A stretch of 64,000 nucleotides of DNA, taken from Fistulifera solaris. Lineage: Eukaryota; Bacillariophyta; Bacillariophyceae; Naviculales; Stauroneidaceae. The stretch spans positions 496,001 to 560,000 of the forward strand of contig AP026144.1 of the NCBI GenBank assembly GCA_030295235.1, given 5' to 3'. Below the pieces are notes generated by a model, which worked only from the letters and a program-made list of their open reading frames with translations, was not told the DNA's origin and made no database searches. Shown here one piece after another: positions 1 through 12,200 of the stretch. Positions within the stretch are counted from its first letter, which is position 1. Each line of letters starts with the position of its first letter. The translations under genes and the position numbers were made by a program.

Positions 1-2094
1 CAAAATAATCAAGTTCAAAATCTTACCGTTGTGTCCAAGTAACGCAGTTATCTGTCCATTGTACATTGAAAGACTGAGACCATCCACGGCAATCTTATCA
101 CCAAAAACCTTTCGCAGCGATCGCACCTCAATAGACTTGCCTTCCTGAGCCTGCCTCTTGAGGGTGTCGCTTACGGGTTCCAGGGGTATTGAGCTGTTAT
201 CGCTGTCATCATCTCCTGGATCCGTTACGGACGAAGTGGAGGGAGTGGTGCGATTTGGAAACCAATATGATAAAGTCATTGGAAACCAGAGCGGCAAAGC
301 CTGACCATAATCGGGCTCGATGGTGCGATTCAAATACCAAGTCATTACACCCCAGAATATCGAATCGAAAATCAAATATCCAAGTGCATCATTAAACGTA
401 AACCCAGACTGGTTGTCACTTTGGGCCATAGAATTACTATTGAGACCAAGTCCTCTATCTTCCAATCGACCTATTTCCTGTAGTCCATAAGAGAATGCCG
501 CCACAGGATGTAAGCTAATCAGCCCGACCCATGTGCCATCATCTCTCGTGTAGTCAATGGGCACTGAGATTGTCAGAAACACGCCAATGAAGAAAGCAAG
601 TAACCCAAAAAGGACAGCACGCGCTGACTTGGATGAGAAACTAGATATCATCATGGAAAACACAGTCACGGCCAAGAAAGTAAAAGCCCAAAACTGAAAA
701 AGATAGCGAAACTCTGACGCTTCGTAAAGAACACTCGACATGACTGTCGTGAAGAAGGCAGAAATCATATTCCACAGAATGAAGGTCATGAACCAAGCCC
801 ATCCAATGTCAGATTCCGAGACACTCATCATTTTCATCAATTCCTTTTGACGCAACTCCTTTTCTCGCACAATGTACCCAATCATGGCGGCAACAGGATA
901 AAGCATTCCCAAGGTGACTAAAAGCGGGCCCGTTTCTGGGGGTTAATTGTTTAGACGATGATTTTATGCGAAGAAGGATGATTCTGAGTAGTGTTCCAAC
1001 GTGGAATGAGTACTTACCTGCAATCGAAGAGTAGAAACCGGAATCTTCGTATTCTTTGATCGGAAACTGCACGAATCGAACTCCTGCTTCCGCCACTTTG
1101 TATCCTGCATCAGCGGCCCCCGTCTGATTTAAGATAAAATCTCCAACGAGTCTCTGAAATGTCAAAACACCGTTGTAGACATATTGACCCGTACAAGAAA
1201 CTTCCAGCGGACCTTGTCTCGGTGTATTTTCGTCGGGCGTGCAAACACTAAAATCATTGCGAGCGTAATGTCGGAAAAGTCGACTCGTATCCGGTGTCGT
1301 GGAGGTTGCAGGTCGCGCCGCCGCCTCGGGAGCATTGAAATTCGTCGAATTCTGGCGAAGAGCATAATAGTACTTCATTGGGTCATCACCCTCCCAGACG
1401 ATCCCCATGGCTATTTTTGGCGTATCGAAGCCTTCATAATCGACCGCTGTAACATAGGCGTCCATCGCCTCGGGGCTGTCAAAGTGTTGCACCACATCGA
1501 ATGGAAGCAAACCAACTAATTCGGGGTATTTGGAATAAAGCCACGATTCAAAGTCCAGAGCACGACGCTTGCCGCCTTCATCATCCAAACGACTTGGTGC
1601 CAAGGCGATTGTTCCGTACTCACAGAACTGGGACGCATCCTGTCCTTCTCTTTCACACAGAGTCGAATCGCATTTCACCAAAGGTACTTGCCAATTGTAT
1701 CCGTTTCGTTCAATTCCCGAAATGATAAACTCCAAATCTCCTTCTTTCCCTTTGATGCACGTACGCTGGGCTTGCATAAAAGTAAAGTAATCACGGGCGG
1801 TCAAGGGCGTCAACGCGAACGGATCCGGAGGGAAAAACGCCGGGATCGTGCCCGAAAACAGTCCCTCCGAATCATCAACCGCCGATTTGATGCCCACCAA
1901 AACCCCAACAAATCCCATGGGGAGTAATATTTCCAACAGCTGTGTTGTTTTGATGATAACAATGAATGAGTGAGAGCTGAAAGCACAAAGTATGAACGAA
2001 GCATCCTTCTAATACTTACACTCCCCAGCCAATTGCGACGACGGAATATCCAGTTCCGTCGCATCAACGCCAACCATGCGCGTGAAAAGATCAT
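1..2094 (-). CDS. ABCA-subfamily ABC transporter, 5' part only (partial)
   Basis: N-terminal half of an ABC transporter of subfamily A, cut by the window edge. Exons read on the minus strand are 2021-2094, 1027-region upper exon 1018-1939, and 27-935, with introns 1940-2020 and 936-1017; another donor lies at 26. The start gives MIFSRAWLALMRRNW, followed by a first membrane helix (LLPMGFVGVLVGI), a long luminal or extracellular loop rich in paired Cys, then several hydrophobic helices beginning with GPLLVTLGMLYPVAAMIGYI and a cluster around 540-800. The last exon ends in LSMYNGQITALLGHNG, the start of the Walker A region of the first nucleotide-binding domain. The spacing of TM1, large loop, TM2-6 and NBD1 matches ABCA proteins, which move lipids. 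The substrate cannot be told. All three exon joins keep frame. Confidence 0.88.
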
Positions 2095-2615
2095 TGTGTG
2101 AGCGGAATGCGCGTGTGAGACAATTTCGTCGCACTACAAGTACGAGGTCTCCCCACCAATGCGTTCGGACGACGACGACTAACTTTCCAGGTCACAAGAA
2201 TGCTTCAATCCGTCAACTGCTGTTTCCAGTAAGCTGTTTCCCTCTCTCTTTCACACAGACTACTCGAAATGAGAAAAGAAACAACAAAACTCTTGTTGTA
2301 TGGTTCCAATGTTGAGACTAAAAGGTAGAAGAGACAAACGCAAGAGAGTGATGGACCAAAGACATTTTGAACAATGCACATGAATAACGCGACACGTGCA
2401 GGGACTGGCGAAAGGAGGTAAGAATTCGCTGGAACATGGGTGTACTCTGACTCGCACACAAAATGGTTACCGATACGACAAAAACATGAAGGACGACTCA
2501 ATCACGAGGTCTCTCTCAGAAGTACAGTACCGGGTGGTTGTACACTACAAAACATCTTCCGTGTTATTGCGTCTTTTGCACGGTACCCTCAAATAAATAA
2601 TGACGACCCTCCTCA
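2095..2615. other. Intergenic, 5' flank of the ABCA gene
   Basis: I see no convincing gene here. Short open frames exist on both strands but show no domain, no splice logic and no coding-like composition. Confidence 0.5.
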
Positions 2616-2835
2616 ATTGGCAACAGCAACAACAGTACACAGGTTCAAGAGCTTCGAGGAGATGTTTCGGCCTATGGCTTTTGGAATGAGAGACGAACGA
2701 CCATTTTCGATGTCCGAGTTACTGATACCGACGCACCGTCATACAGAAACCGTGACCCGATTAAGGTTCTGGCTTCTCAAGAGCGTGAAAAGCGTAGCAT
2801 GTACGGACCCCCTTGCCACGAGCGAGACTTCACTC

Positions 2836-2907
2836 CTAGTCTTTAACATTTAACATGTAATTTTAGATTTCACGTCCTATAATTACATGTTAAATGTTAA
2901 AGACTAG
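2836..2907. repeat. Perfect 27-bp inverted repeat with 18-bp loop
   Basis: Left arm 2836-2862 starts CTAGTCTTTAACATTTAAC; right arm 2881-2907 is its exact reverse complement. The 18-bp spacer is 2863-2880. The AT-rich hairpin lies only a few bases upstream of the first satellite unit, at the junction between the ORF remnant and the array. It could be the end of an inserted element, a cruciform-forming seed for expansion, or a repair scar. Confidence 0.9.
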
Positions 2908-2909
2908 GG

Positions 2910-5900
2910 AACGCTTCGCTTTTGGAAACTTACGCTTTTGCAAACTTACGCATTTGCACACTTACGCTTTTGAAAACTTACGCTTTTGCACACTTACGCT
3001 TTAGAAAACTTACGCTTTTTGAAAACTTACGCTTTTGCACACTTACGCTTTTGGAAACTTACGCTTTTGCACACTTACGCTTTTTGCAAACTTACGCTTT
3101 TGCACACTAACGCTTTTGCACACTAACGCTTTTGGACACTTACGCTTTTGCACACTTACGCTTTTGCACACTTACGCTTTTGGACACTTACGCTTTTGCA
3201 CACTTACGCTTTTGCACACTTATGCTTTTGAAAACTTACGCTTTTTGAAAACTTACGCTTTTGCACACTTACGCTTTTGCACACTTATGCTTTTGAAAAC
3301 TGACGCTTTTAGACACTGACGCTTTTGCATACTTACACTTTTGGAAACTTATGCTTTTGAAAACTTACGCTTTTGGAAACTTACGCTTTTGCACACTTAC
3401 GCTTTTGAAAACTTACGCTTTTGGACACTTACGCTTTTGCAAACTTACGCTTTTGCACACTTACGCTTTTTGGACACTTACGCTTTTGCACACTTACGCT
3501 TTTGGAAACTTACGCTTTTGGACACTTACGCTTTTGGAAACTTACGCTTTTGGAAACTTACGCTTTTGAAAACTTACGCTTTTGGACACTTACGCTTTTG
3601 CAAACTTACGCTTTTGCACACTTACGGCCGGCTTTTTGGACACTTACGCTTTTGGAAACTTACGCTTTTGCAAACTTACGCATTTGCACACTTACGCTTT
3701 TTGAAAACTTACGCTTTTGCACACTTACGCTTTAGAAAACTTACGCTTTTGCAAACTTACGCTTTTGCACACTTACGCTTTTGGACACTTACGCTTTTGC
3801 AAACTTACGCATTTGCACTTACGCTTTTGAAAACTTACGCTTTTGCACACTTACGCTTTAGAAAACTTACGCTTTTGCAAACTTACGCTTTTGCACACTT
3901 ACGCTTTTGGACACTTACGCTTTTGGAAACTTACGCTTTTGGACACTTGGCGCTTTTGAAAACTTACGCTTTTGGAAACTTACGCTTTTGCACACTTACG
4001 CTTTTGCAAACTTACGCATTTGCACACTTATGCTTTTGCAAACTTACGCTTTTGAAAACTTACACTTTTGAAAACTTACGCTTTTGCACGCTTACACTTT
4101 AGAAAACTTACGCTTTTGGAAACTTACGCTTTTGCAAACTTATGCTTTTGCACACTTTCGCTTTTGGACACTTACGCTTTTGGAAACTTACGCTTTTGGA
4201 AACTTACGCTTTTGAAAACTTACGCTTTTGCAAACTTACGCTTTTGCACACTTACGCTTCGCTTTTGGACACTTACGCTTTTGGAAACTTACGCTTTTGC
4301 AAACTTACGCATTTGCACACTTACGCTTTTGAAAACTTACGCTTTTGCACACTTACGCTTTAGAAAACTTACGCTTTTGCAAACTCACGCTTTTGCAAAC
4401 TTACACTTTTGGACACTTACGCTTTTGGAAACTTACGCTTTTGCACACTTACGCTTTTGGAAACTTACGCTTTTGGAAACTTATGCTTTTGAAAACTTAC
4501 GCTTTTGAAACTTACGCTTTTGCACACTTACGCTTTTGCAAACTTACGCTTTTGGAAACTTACGCTTTTGGAAACTTGCGCTTTTTGAAAACTTACGCTT
4601 TTGGACACTTACGCTTTTGCAAACTTACGCTTTTGCACACTTACGCTTATGGAAACTTACGCTATTGCACACTTACGCTTTTGGACACTTACGCTTTTGC
4701 ACACTTACGCTTTTGCACACTTATGCTTTTGAAAACTTACGCTTTTAGACACTGACGCTTTTGCATACTTACGCTTTTGCAAACTTACGCTTTTGCACAC
4801 TTACGCTTTTGCACACTTACGCTGTTGGACACTTACGCTTTTGCACACTTACGCTTCGCTTTTGGACACTTACGCTTTTGAAAACTTACGCTTTTAGACA
4901 CTTACGCTTTTGCACACTTACGCTTTTGCACAGTTACGCTTTTGAAAACTTACGCTTTAGACACTTACGCTTTTGCAAACTTACGCTTTTGGACACTTAC
5001 GCTTTTGGAAACTTACGCTTTTGCACACTTAAGCTTTTTGCACACCGCGCTTTTGGACACTTACGCTTTTGCACACTTACACTTTTGCACACTTACGCTT
5101 TTGGACACTTACGCTTTTGCACACTTACGCTTTTGCACACTTATGCTTTTGAAAACTGACGCTTTTAGACACTGACGCTTTTGCATACTTACGCATTTGC
5201 ACACTTATGCTTTTGAAAACTTATGCTTTTGGAAACTTACGCTTTTGCACACTACCGCTTTTGAAAACTTAAGCTTTTGGACACTTACGCTTTTGCACAC
5301 TTAAGCTTTTGCACACTTATGCTTTTGAAAACTTACGCTTTTGGACACTTACGCTTTTGAAAACTTACGCTTTTGGAAACTTACGCTTCGCTTTTGGACA
5401 CTTACGCTTTTGAAAACTTACGCTTTTAGACACTTACGCTTTTGCACTTACTCTTTTGGAAACTTACTCTTCCACACTTACGCTTTTGCAAACTTACGCT
5501 TTTGCACACTTACGCTTTTGGAAACTTACGCTTTTGCACACTTACGCTTTTGGAAACTTACGCTTTTGAAAACTTACGCTTTTGCAAACTTACGCTTTTG
5601 GACACTTACGCTTTTGGAAACTTATGCTTTTGGACACTTACGCTTTTGCACACTTACGCTTTTGCACACTTAAGCTTTTGCAAACTTACGCTTTTGCACA
5701 CTTACGCTTCGCTTTTGGACACTTACGCTTTTGGAAACTTATGCTTTTGCAAACTTCACGATTTGCACACTTACGCTTTTGAAACTTACGCTTTTGCACT
5801 TACGCTTTGAAACTTCACGCTTTTGCACACTTCACGCTTTTGCACACTTTACGCTTTTGGACACTTCACGCTTTTGGAAACTTACGCTTTTGGACACTTA

Positions 5901-6620
5901 CGCTTTTGGAAACTTACGCTTTTGGACACTTACGCTTTTGGAAACTTACGCTTTTGGAAACTTACGCTTTTGAAAACTTACGCTTTTGGACACTTACGCT
6001 TTTGGAAACTTACGCTTTTGCACACTTACGCTTTTGAAAAGTTACGCTTTTGGACACTTACGCTTTTGCACACTTACGCTTTTGCAAACTCACGCTTTTG
6101 CACACTTACGCTTTTGGACACTTACACTTTTGGATACTTACGCTTTTGCACACTTACGCCGGCTTTTGCACACTTACGCTTTTGCAAACTTACGCTTTTG
6201 CACACTTACGCTTTTGAAAACTTACGCTTTTAGACACTTACGCTTTTGAAAACTTATGCTTTTGAAAACTTACGCTTTTGCACACTTATGCTTTTGCACA
6301 CTTAAGCTTTTGGATACTTACGCTTTTGCACGCCGGCTTATGGACACTTACGCTTTTGGAAACTTACGCTTTTGCAAACTTATGCATTTGCACACTTACG
6401 CTTTTGAAAACTTACGCTTTTGCACACTTACGCTTTTGCAAACTTACGCTTTTGCACACTTACGCTTTTGGACACTTACGCTTTTGCACACTTACGCTTT
6501 TGGAAACTTACGCATTTGCACACTTATGCTTTTGAAAACTTACGCTTTTGCACACTTACGCTTTAGAAAACTTACGCTTTTGCACACTTACGCTTTTGGA
6601 AACTTACGCTTTTGCACACT
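2910..6620 (+). repeat. Minisatellite, 16-bp unit, about 230 copies
   Basis: The unit can be written TTTTGGAAACTTACGC. Bases after TTTTG vary within a small set: GAA, GAC, CAA, CAC and AAA account for nearly all copies, followed by constant ACTTACGC. Rare 15-, 17- and 21-bp units occur, for example GCTTCGC insertions near 4255, 4855, 5385 and 5705, CCGGC insertions near 3628, 6160 and 6332, and TTCACGC units at 5755-5870. Because 16 is not a multiple of three and the unit has no stop in any forward frame, every forward frame stays open for long stretches and would encode a 16-residue repeat of the type TYAFGNLRFWKLTLLE. The reverse strand is blocked by TAA in every unit. I regard the forward frames as a by-product of the unit, not as genes. 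Confidence 0.97.
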
Positions 6621-7067
6621 CCATTGACGGAATGATGGGACAACAGGCTATTTCAGCATCGAGACAGCTTGCAAGAAAACTTCAGCGGAAGTGGAACAAG
6701 CCATACTCCGAGATCTGTGGCTTCATCCGGGCGCGCATGAGTCTTTCCCTGGTCAGGTCAGTTAGTATGCTTCTGCGAAATCCAAGAGAAGGAATGCCAA
6801 AACGGAATCCCCCTCATTGGGAAACGGGCTCGGGACTGGCCCTCTACTAGCGCACTAAGGCTAGGGAGTTAGAACCAAAGCTTACTCATTGAAGTGTCAG
6901 ACTGAAATATATGTGAATGAAAAGTGGAAAATTCAGTCGAATGTCAAGATTAGATTCTGACGATTAAAAAATTAGGAATTTTTCACTGCCGAAACGCTGG
7001 CTAATTTAAGAACAATGACTAGTTGAACAGCAAACATTAGGAGAATTAAACATAACATGAGCCACCA

Positions 7068-8197
7068 TTATCTATACCTCGGGCTCTCCGAAATGAATAC
7101 TTCCATGGAATCTGGATGGCTCTGGTCATCGATAATTAAGTTATGCTTCACTGTTCCTTGTTTTCCGGAAGCATCTCGCTTCCTATGAAAGGACCTGAAA
7201 CGCGAAAACCGTGATTGATCGTCTCCTGAATGACTCGAAGCGATTGAGCTGGAATCCATAGACACCGAATTGGGTATCGTCGCCTGTAGCTCTCTCCTTC
7301 TCCTTCTTCCACTCTCGTCATCATCATCATCATCGTTACTTCCAACAGACTCCACTGAATATCCATTTCTCGTTTCCAGTGTATTGGACAGCCAGGACTT
7401 TTTCTGGCGAGTTGTTTGCGGCTCTAACTCGGCTGCAATTTTGGCCTTTTCCGATCGGGACAAGGGAGAACTTGATGCTTCGCTGGGACGCAAGAATGCG
7501 GCTGAAAGAACCATCGTAGCAAACCACAGTAATGACCCCGCCACCATGACCAATCCTCCTTCATCTACTTCACATTTATTCTCGAGGAAAACCGAATTGC
7601 AGATTGCGGATTTCATCACCATGAACGTCATGCCACAACACAATGTTCCCATCATCGCAATGAAACAGAATATAGTAATTTGTAATCGATTAAATTCGAC
7701 GAAGATCATGAGCAGTTCCCATATCAACAATAAAAAAGACAAAACAATGGCAATCACGGCAAAAAATCGCGCCGTTTCAAACGGTGTATCGGACATTTCT
7801 TGCAGCATCGTTTCTTGATATCCCGCACAGGAACCATCCGACCAATGACTGTCTTGACGAAAGGGGCGCAGAAATTGGAAAAGACCGATCCCTACTTTGT
7901 GCGTCGCGGTCGGGCGTCCTGCGGCGGCTTCTTGAATGTTGGTAAAGAACGTTTCGAAATTTCCCGTTTCCGAGACAAAAGTGACCACCAGGAATCGACA
8001 AGACGCAGCCGCATAGAGAGTCGTGGTCATGGCGGCTGCTCCCGAGAGTAGTAAACCAAGCACGGTGTAACCGCCATGTGGGTACGAGCTGAAGGGAAGA
8101 TACGATGAGAGATGTAAGAACAGGATTAAAATTTTGTGTACCCATCCTGTTACGCCCGTGCGTCCACAGCAACTTACCACAGTCCTGTAAATTTCAT
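7068..8197 (-). CDS. Four-TM membrane protein of unknown function
   Basis: Exon 1 is 8178-8197 and encodes only MKFTGL plus two bases; the intron is 8089-8177 with GTAAGT and CAG ends; exon 2 is 7068-8088. The predicted protein is 346 residues. Four hydrophobic segments are visible: TVLGLLLSGAAAMTTTLYAA, FFAVIAIVLSFLLLIWELL, IFCFIAMMGTLCCGMTFMVM and LVMVAGSLLWFATMVLSAAF. Cysteines cluster in the third helix and the following loop. The C-terminal third is cytosolic-like, with an Asp run, an Arg run and many Ser. I do not recognise a named family; the four-helix topology with a Cys-bearing loop is only loosely tetraspan-like. The tiny first exon was chosen because it supplies a start and a frame-preserving splice. 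Confidence 0.72.
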
Positions 8198-8332
8198 GGA
8201 TCGATGCTAACTATTTTCTTGATTTTTCAAATAACGTGAAATCGTTCGTTTCAAACCGCGACGATGGCAAAAGATGCTCACCATTTTCTGCGGCAAAAAT
8301 AAGTGTCCCCCCCCGCGCACCGCAAACGAGGT

Positions 8333-8355
8333 TCATGACTGAAACACAGTCGTGA
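8333..8355 (+). repeat. Dispersed palindrome TCATGACTG-N5-CAGTCGTGA, copy 1
   Basis: The outer arms TCATGACTG and CAGTCGTGA are near-complementary with a 5-bp centre. Related copies are at 8557-8579, 8766-8787 (reverse), 30087-30109, 30312-30334 and 58244-58266, all intergenic. Confidence 0.7.
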
Positions 8356-8556
8356 TTACTTCCGTCTACACTTCGGGTTTGAAAAAAAAACAGTAGATCC
8401 GAAATCAATGATCCATACGGCTTTTCGACGCAAACAATCGTGGCATGCATCAAGTTTACAGCTGAAAGATATTACAATGACATCATAGAGAAAAGAAAAG
8501 CTCAACAAAGTTGCAGAATCAACATAGTTTGGGTAACATCAGACTCAGCTATTCAT

Positions 8557-8579
8557 TCATGACTGAAATGCAGTCTTGA
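8557..8579 (+). repeat. Dispersed palindrome, copy 2
   Basis: Same pattern as 8333-8355, with right arm CAGTCTTGA. Confidence 0.65.
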
Positions 8580-8765
8580 AAAACACTTTGAGTCTATAGT
8601 GAACTATGTAGAAAATTGCACCAAGGATTTTTCATTGCTAAGAATCGTTGCGTGCATTGAGAATGCATCCGAACGTTATTGCATTGTAATAAACGCAACG
8701 TTAGCACAACAAGCTTGCAGAATGAAAGAAGAGTTGTAGCAGCTTTAGTTCCGGAGAATGCTAAT

Positions 8766-8787
8766 TCGTGACTACATTCAGTCATGA
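8766..8787 (-). repeat. Dispersed palindrome, copy 3 (reverse orientation)
   Basis: Reads TCGTGACTAC then ATTCAGTCATGA on the plus strand, one base shorter in the centre than the other copies. Confidence 0.6.
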
Positions 8788-9217
8788 GGATATAAGCACG
8801 CTAAACTCTCAATTTTTATTTTATTTTATTTACATTCAGTCATGAAGAATGGTCCCCTTGACTTTGGGTGTAAACCCCTGAAAATTCGAACTTTACTCTA
8901 GAGATTGATAAATTACGAGAGGAAGTGGACGACAAGAGGCTAAAAATAGAGTAGTCCGCAAATAGGATTTTAGGACAAAATAAAGCCGAGACGAGAAAAA
9001 CGTGCATACTTTGACGCTCTTATAAATTTTTTTTAGGGGAAGAGTTTTGACACGGAAGCGAGAAGTACATCGCAAATAAAAGAATTTATAAGCAATCCTA
9101 TTTATCTTATATTGTAACCCAAATAAGTGCGAGTCAAAAATTGAGCATAGACAAATTATTTCTTTTCCATGAATACAGCCGCTCTGTGGTCGAAAGCTAT
9201 TGCTAGCTGACTAACTC

Positions 9218-12200
9218 CTAAAATTTTAACTTCCGCTTCTTGGTCGAAGGCTGGATTGTATTTTGGGAACGTCCAATCACTTTGGAAAAGAGACTTTTGG
9301 AGGGACTTGTCGTTTCGTTGCCAACCACCGGGGAAGAGCTCAATGAGTTTAGCGCAGAAATAGCTTCTAAATCGTTCGCCATAAGATTTGAACTGTCTCC
9401 CCAAAAGTGAGTTACTTTGTTGCCATGATCCGAATTTGAAGAGGTCGATGATTTAGCGGAAGACGGAGTTTGCGGAACGCCAAACATGTGAGAAGGAGCA
9501 GCAGTAGTATCCATCGGAAAATCGGAATCTTTGATCAAATTAGACGTCTCCGGAAATGTATGCAATGTGAGAGAAGGACTTGCCAAATGTTTCAGTGCGG
9601 GAGATAGCATGGACCCAAATTCGCAAAACGAGTGAGCTGTGGGGGTATTCGCTGTGAGACGAACGGCCGCTCGTGTAGGAGTTTGCTCTGTCTGCCTTTT
9701 CTTCGCCTTGATGGGACTTTCGAAGATGCTACCGTGTGCGCTGAATTTAGATGGTGGCGGCATGGCAATTGAATTATTGTTCTCGTTCACTGCTTCGTCA
9801 AAGAAAGCTTTTTCGGGTGATTTACTAGGAGCGTCTCGCGACGCGCCAAGACGGTACGAGTCCAGCATTGAGAACCGACTATTACTGTCATCATTATCCG
9901 TGTATTCCGCTGGATACGCCGTAGACAACTTGGTGACAATGTTCGTTGCCACCATGCTCTCACTATCGCTTTCTATCGAATGTTTCAAACCGCCCCCCTG
10001 ACCTTCGGCAAGCTTTTCAAAAGCAAAGCGGGATCCTGCATCCTGAACTAATTTCTCGAAAGCGGCTCTGGAACAATCTTCTTGGTTTAAACCGAGCTCG
10101 TACGATGGAGCAGGTTTGACAGCGACGTGGAACTGCGGCGACTTGGTTACTACGAATGGCGATTTTTTGGTAGACGATTGTTCAGCAGGTGTGCGCGGAC
10201 GATGGGAAGTAGTATCGGCATTCATCAGAGGAGGTGGATAAATATTTTTCGGATGATCAGATTGATCAGGACGACTCTTCCCCCTTGATGAACTTCTTTA
10301 CGTATCTCTCCTTTCGTGCTGCGAGTGACTGTGCTGTGAGTCGCATGTGGCAAGCTCGGACATTGCGGTAGGCTTGTCGGCGGCTTTGGTCGCACCGTAT
10401 AGTCAATTCTCTTCTCCCTCGACACCGCGGCTTTTATTCTTCTCTGCAACACCAAATATCTTTTTCGAATATGTCCTCTGTCGCGATGAGGAAGATACCT
10501 GGAAGATATTTCAGCCCACATGGTACCAAAAATTGGAACAGCCTTCAGTGTGGTAATATCTTCCTGTAGGCTCCAGCGATGAACATTGAGAATAGCTGGC
10601 GCTGGTACGCGTCGCAATAAACGCGCCTTCTTTTCGTCTACATCATCGAAATTGTCGTACTTTGCTGGAGCTTCTAAATTACCTTCATCATCAATCACAA
10701 CTCCGTTCGCTTTGAAAAGCATAACGCACAATTTTGCGTAGCGCTGTGATATTATGTTGACAGACCTGTCCGGAAGCAGGCGATCGGCCAAAAGAATCCA
10801 TTGCTTTTCACCATACAAATTCACACCTTGAAGGACAAGGTTGTCCTCTCCAAACGTAAACAAATTTCGATTTTTTCGCAAAATCGTGTTCTGCTCTGGG
10901 GTGCACGGAGCAACAAAGTCCACCCCGAGAGCCTCTTCCACGTCGGCAAACAACGCTGACAGATCACGCGCCAAGGGTAAAAACTCAGCTTCGAAGGTAG
11001 CTCCAACATGCTTAAAGGCCTTTTGACATGCTTCCGCATCCTGTAATATAAATTGAGAAGGTGGCTGATCGGAATATGCAGAACGCATGGCCCTTTACGT
11101 ACCGTATCGGTTGGCAGAAGCCGGTCGAGGGAGTCATCGGCCTTCTCAGCCACCTTAGCTGTATCATTCGTCGCTTCGTCTTGGGCAGAAGACGTAATTT
11201 GAGTTTGTGCTTTTAAAACCTCGACACTCTTGTCAATCCAATCAAAAGTCTCTTTCAACTGCTTCAGCCCCTTCACATCGAATACCGTTTCCAACGATTG
11301 CTGTTCCTCCAGGGTTTTCGAAAACTGCAGTCGCGTCAGTCGCTGCGGCGCTCCCTGTTGCACTTTGGATAGAATAGCATTTCGTCGATGCTGGTCAATA
11401 TCTTGTAACATGCCAGTTGCGTGATTGACTATCTGCATCAAATCGGAGGCCGATTCCATGGTCTTACTTTGTGTTGGAGCTGCTCGAGCAGCGAGCACGG
11501 TTTGTTGAAGGAGAAGCTGGTAATGTCGATGTAGTAGCTGTTGCAGCCGTTTGTATTGCGTTTCTGTGACATTCGTTGCCCGCGCAGCTTCACGAAATGG
11601 TGTACTTTGTGACCGCGGGCTTCCTTTTGCGTTGAAATGGATGTGGCAGGACTGCCCCAACTGTCATGCTTCCCGGTGGGACCGCCGCTGGTATTGTGGG
11701 TGAGTGGAGTTTTGGGTGGGTCCAGCAAAGTCGTCACAGCAGCCTCCATATCTTCCTCTTCTAGCCACCCTAGTTCCTCTTCCAGTTCTTGATAATACTT
11801 TTCTCCTAAATGGAATAAATCGGGATCTAATGGCGACGTTTCGTTTGCAGGTTGTTTCGTTTGCTTTTCGAATGATGCTGACCGTGAACTATCCCCCAAA
11901 CCAGTTTCATCTGCATCTACAATCTCATCATCCCTGTCGTCGTCATTTTCGTCATCATCGTCGTCCTCTTTCTCGAGACGAAATTCCTCCGTGTCTTCTT
12001 CCTCGTCATTGGTAAAAAGAGCATCATCCCATAGCGATTTCATAAAGCGACCGTATTCTTCGTCATAATCGTCAAAGTTCCACGAAGGAGGATTAAAAGT
12101 AGATTTTGGCGGCTGCTTGTTACAATTGTGGTAAGGTTCGGACGCAATGCCGGATGCTGTTTCATTCGCCGGCGGATGTGGTAGTGGTTGAGGTGCCGGT

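Larger units (their letters stand above)
2616..6850 (+). mobile_element. Broken retroelement-like ORF remnant, interrupted by the satellite array
   Basis: Two fragments of what looks like one type of repeat-borne ORF flank the array: about 2616-2835 (contains DVRVTDTDAPSYRNRD) and about 6620-6850 (contains KPYSEICGFIRARMS). I associate these blocks, from memory, with the C-terminal part of a reverse-transcriptase-like ORF found in many copies in diatom and other algal genomes. The family name is uncertain. The element is a fossil: only its 3' end is present, it is broken, and a foreign insert of about 3.8 kb splits it. No terminal repeats were recognised. It is older than, or as old as, the array within it. 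Confidence 0.45.
8198..9217. other. Gene-free stretch with dispersed palindromes
   Basis: No gene found. It holds three full copies and one half copy (8832-8845) of the 23-bp palindrome described separately, a C8 run near 8307 and T/A-rich tracts near 8815 and 9025. Confidence 0.6.

Noticed and set aside
2922-6627. Long forward open frames across the satellite, read as a repeat protein
   Set aside because: They follow from a 16-bp unit without stops; all three frames are open alike, and there is no start context, domain or splice logic.
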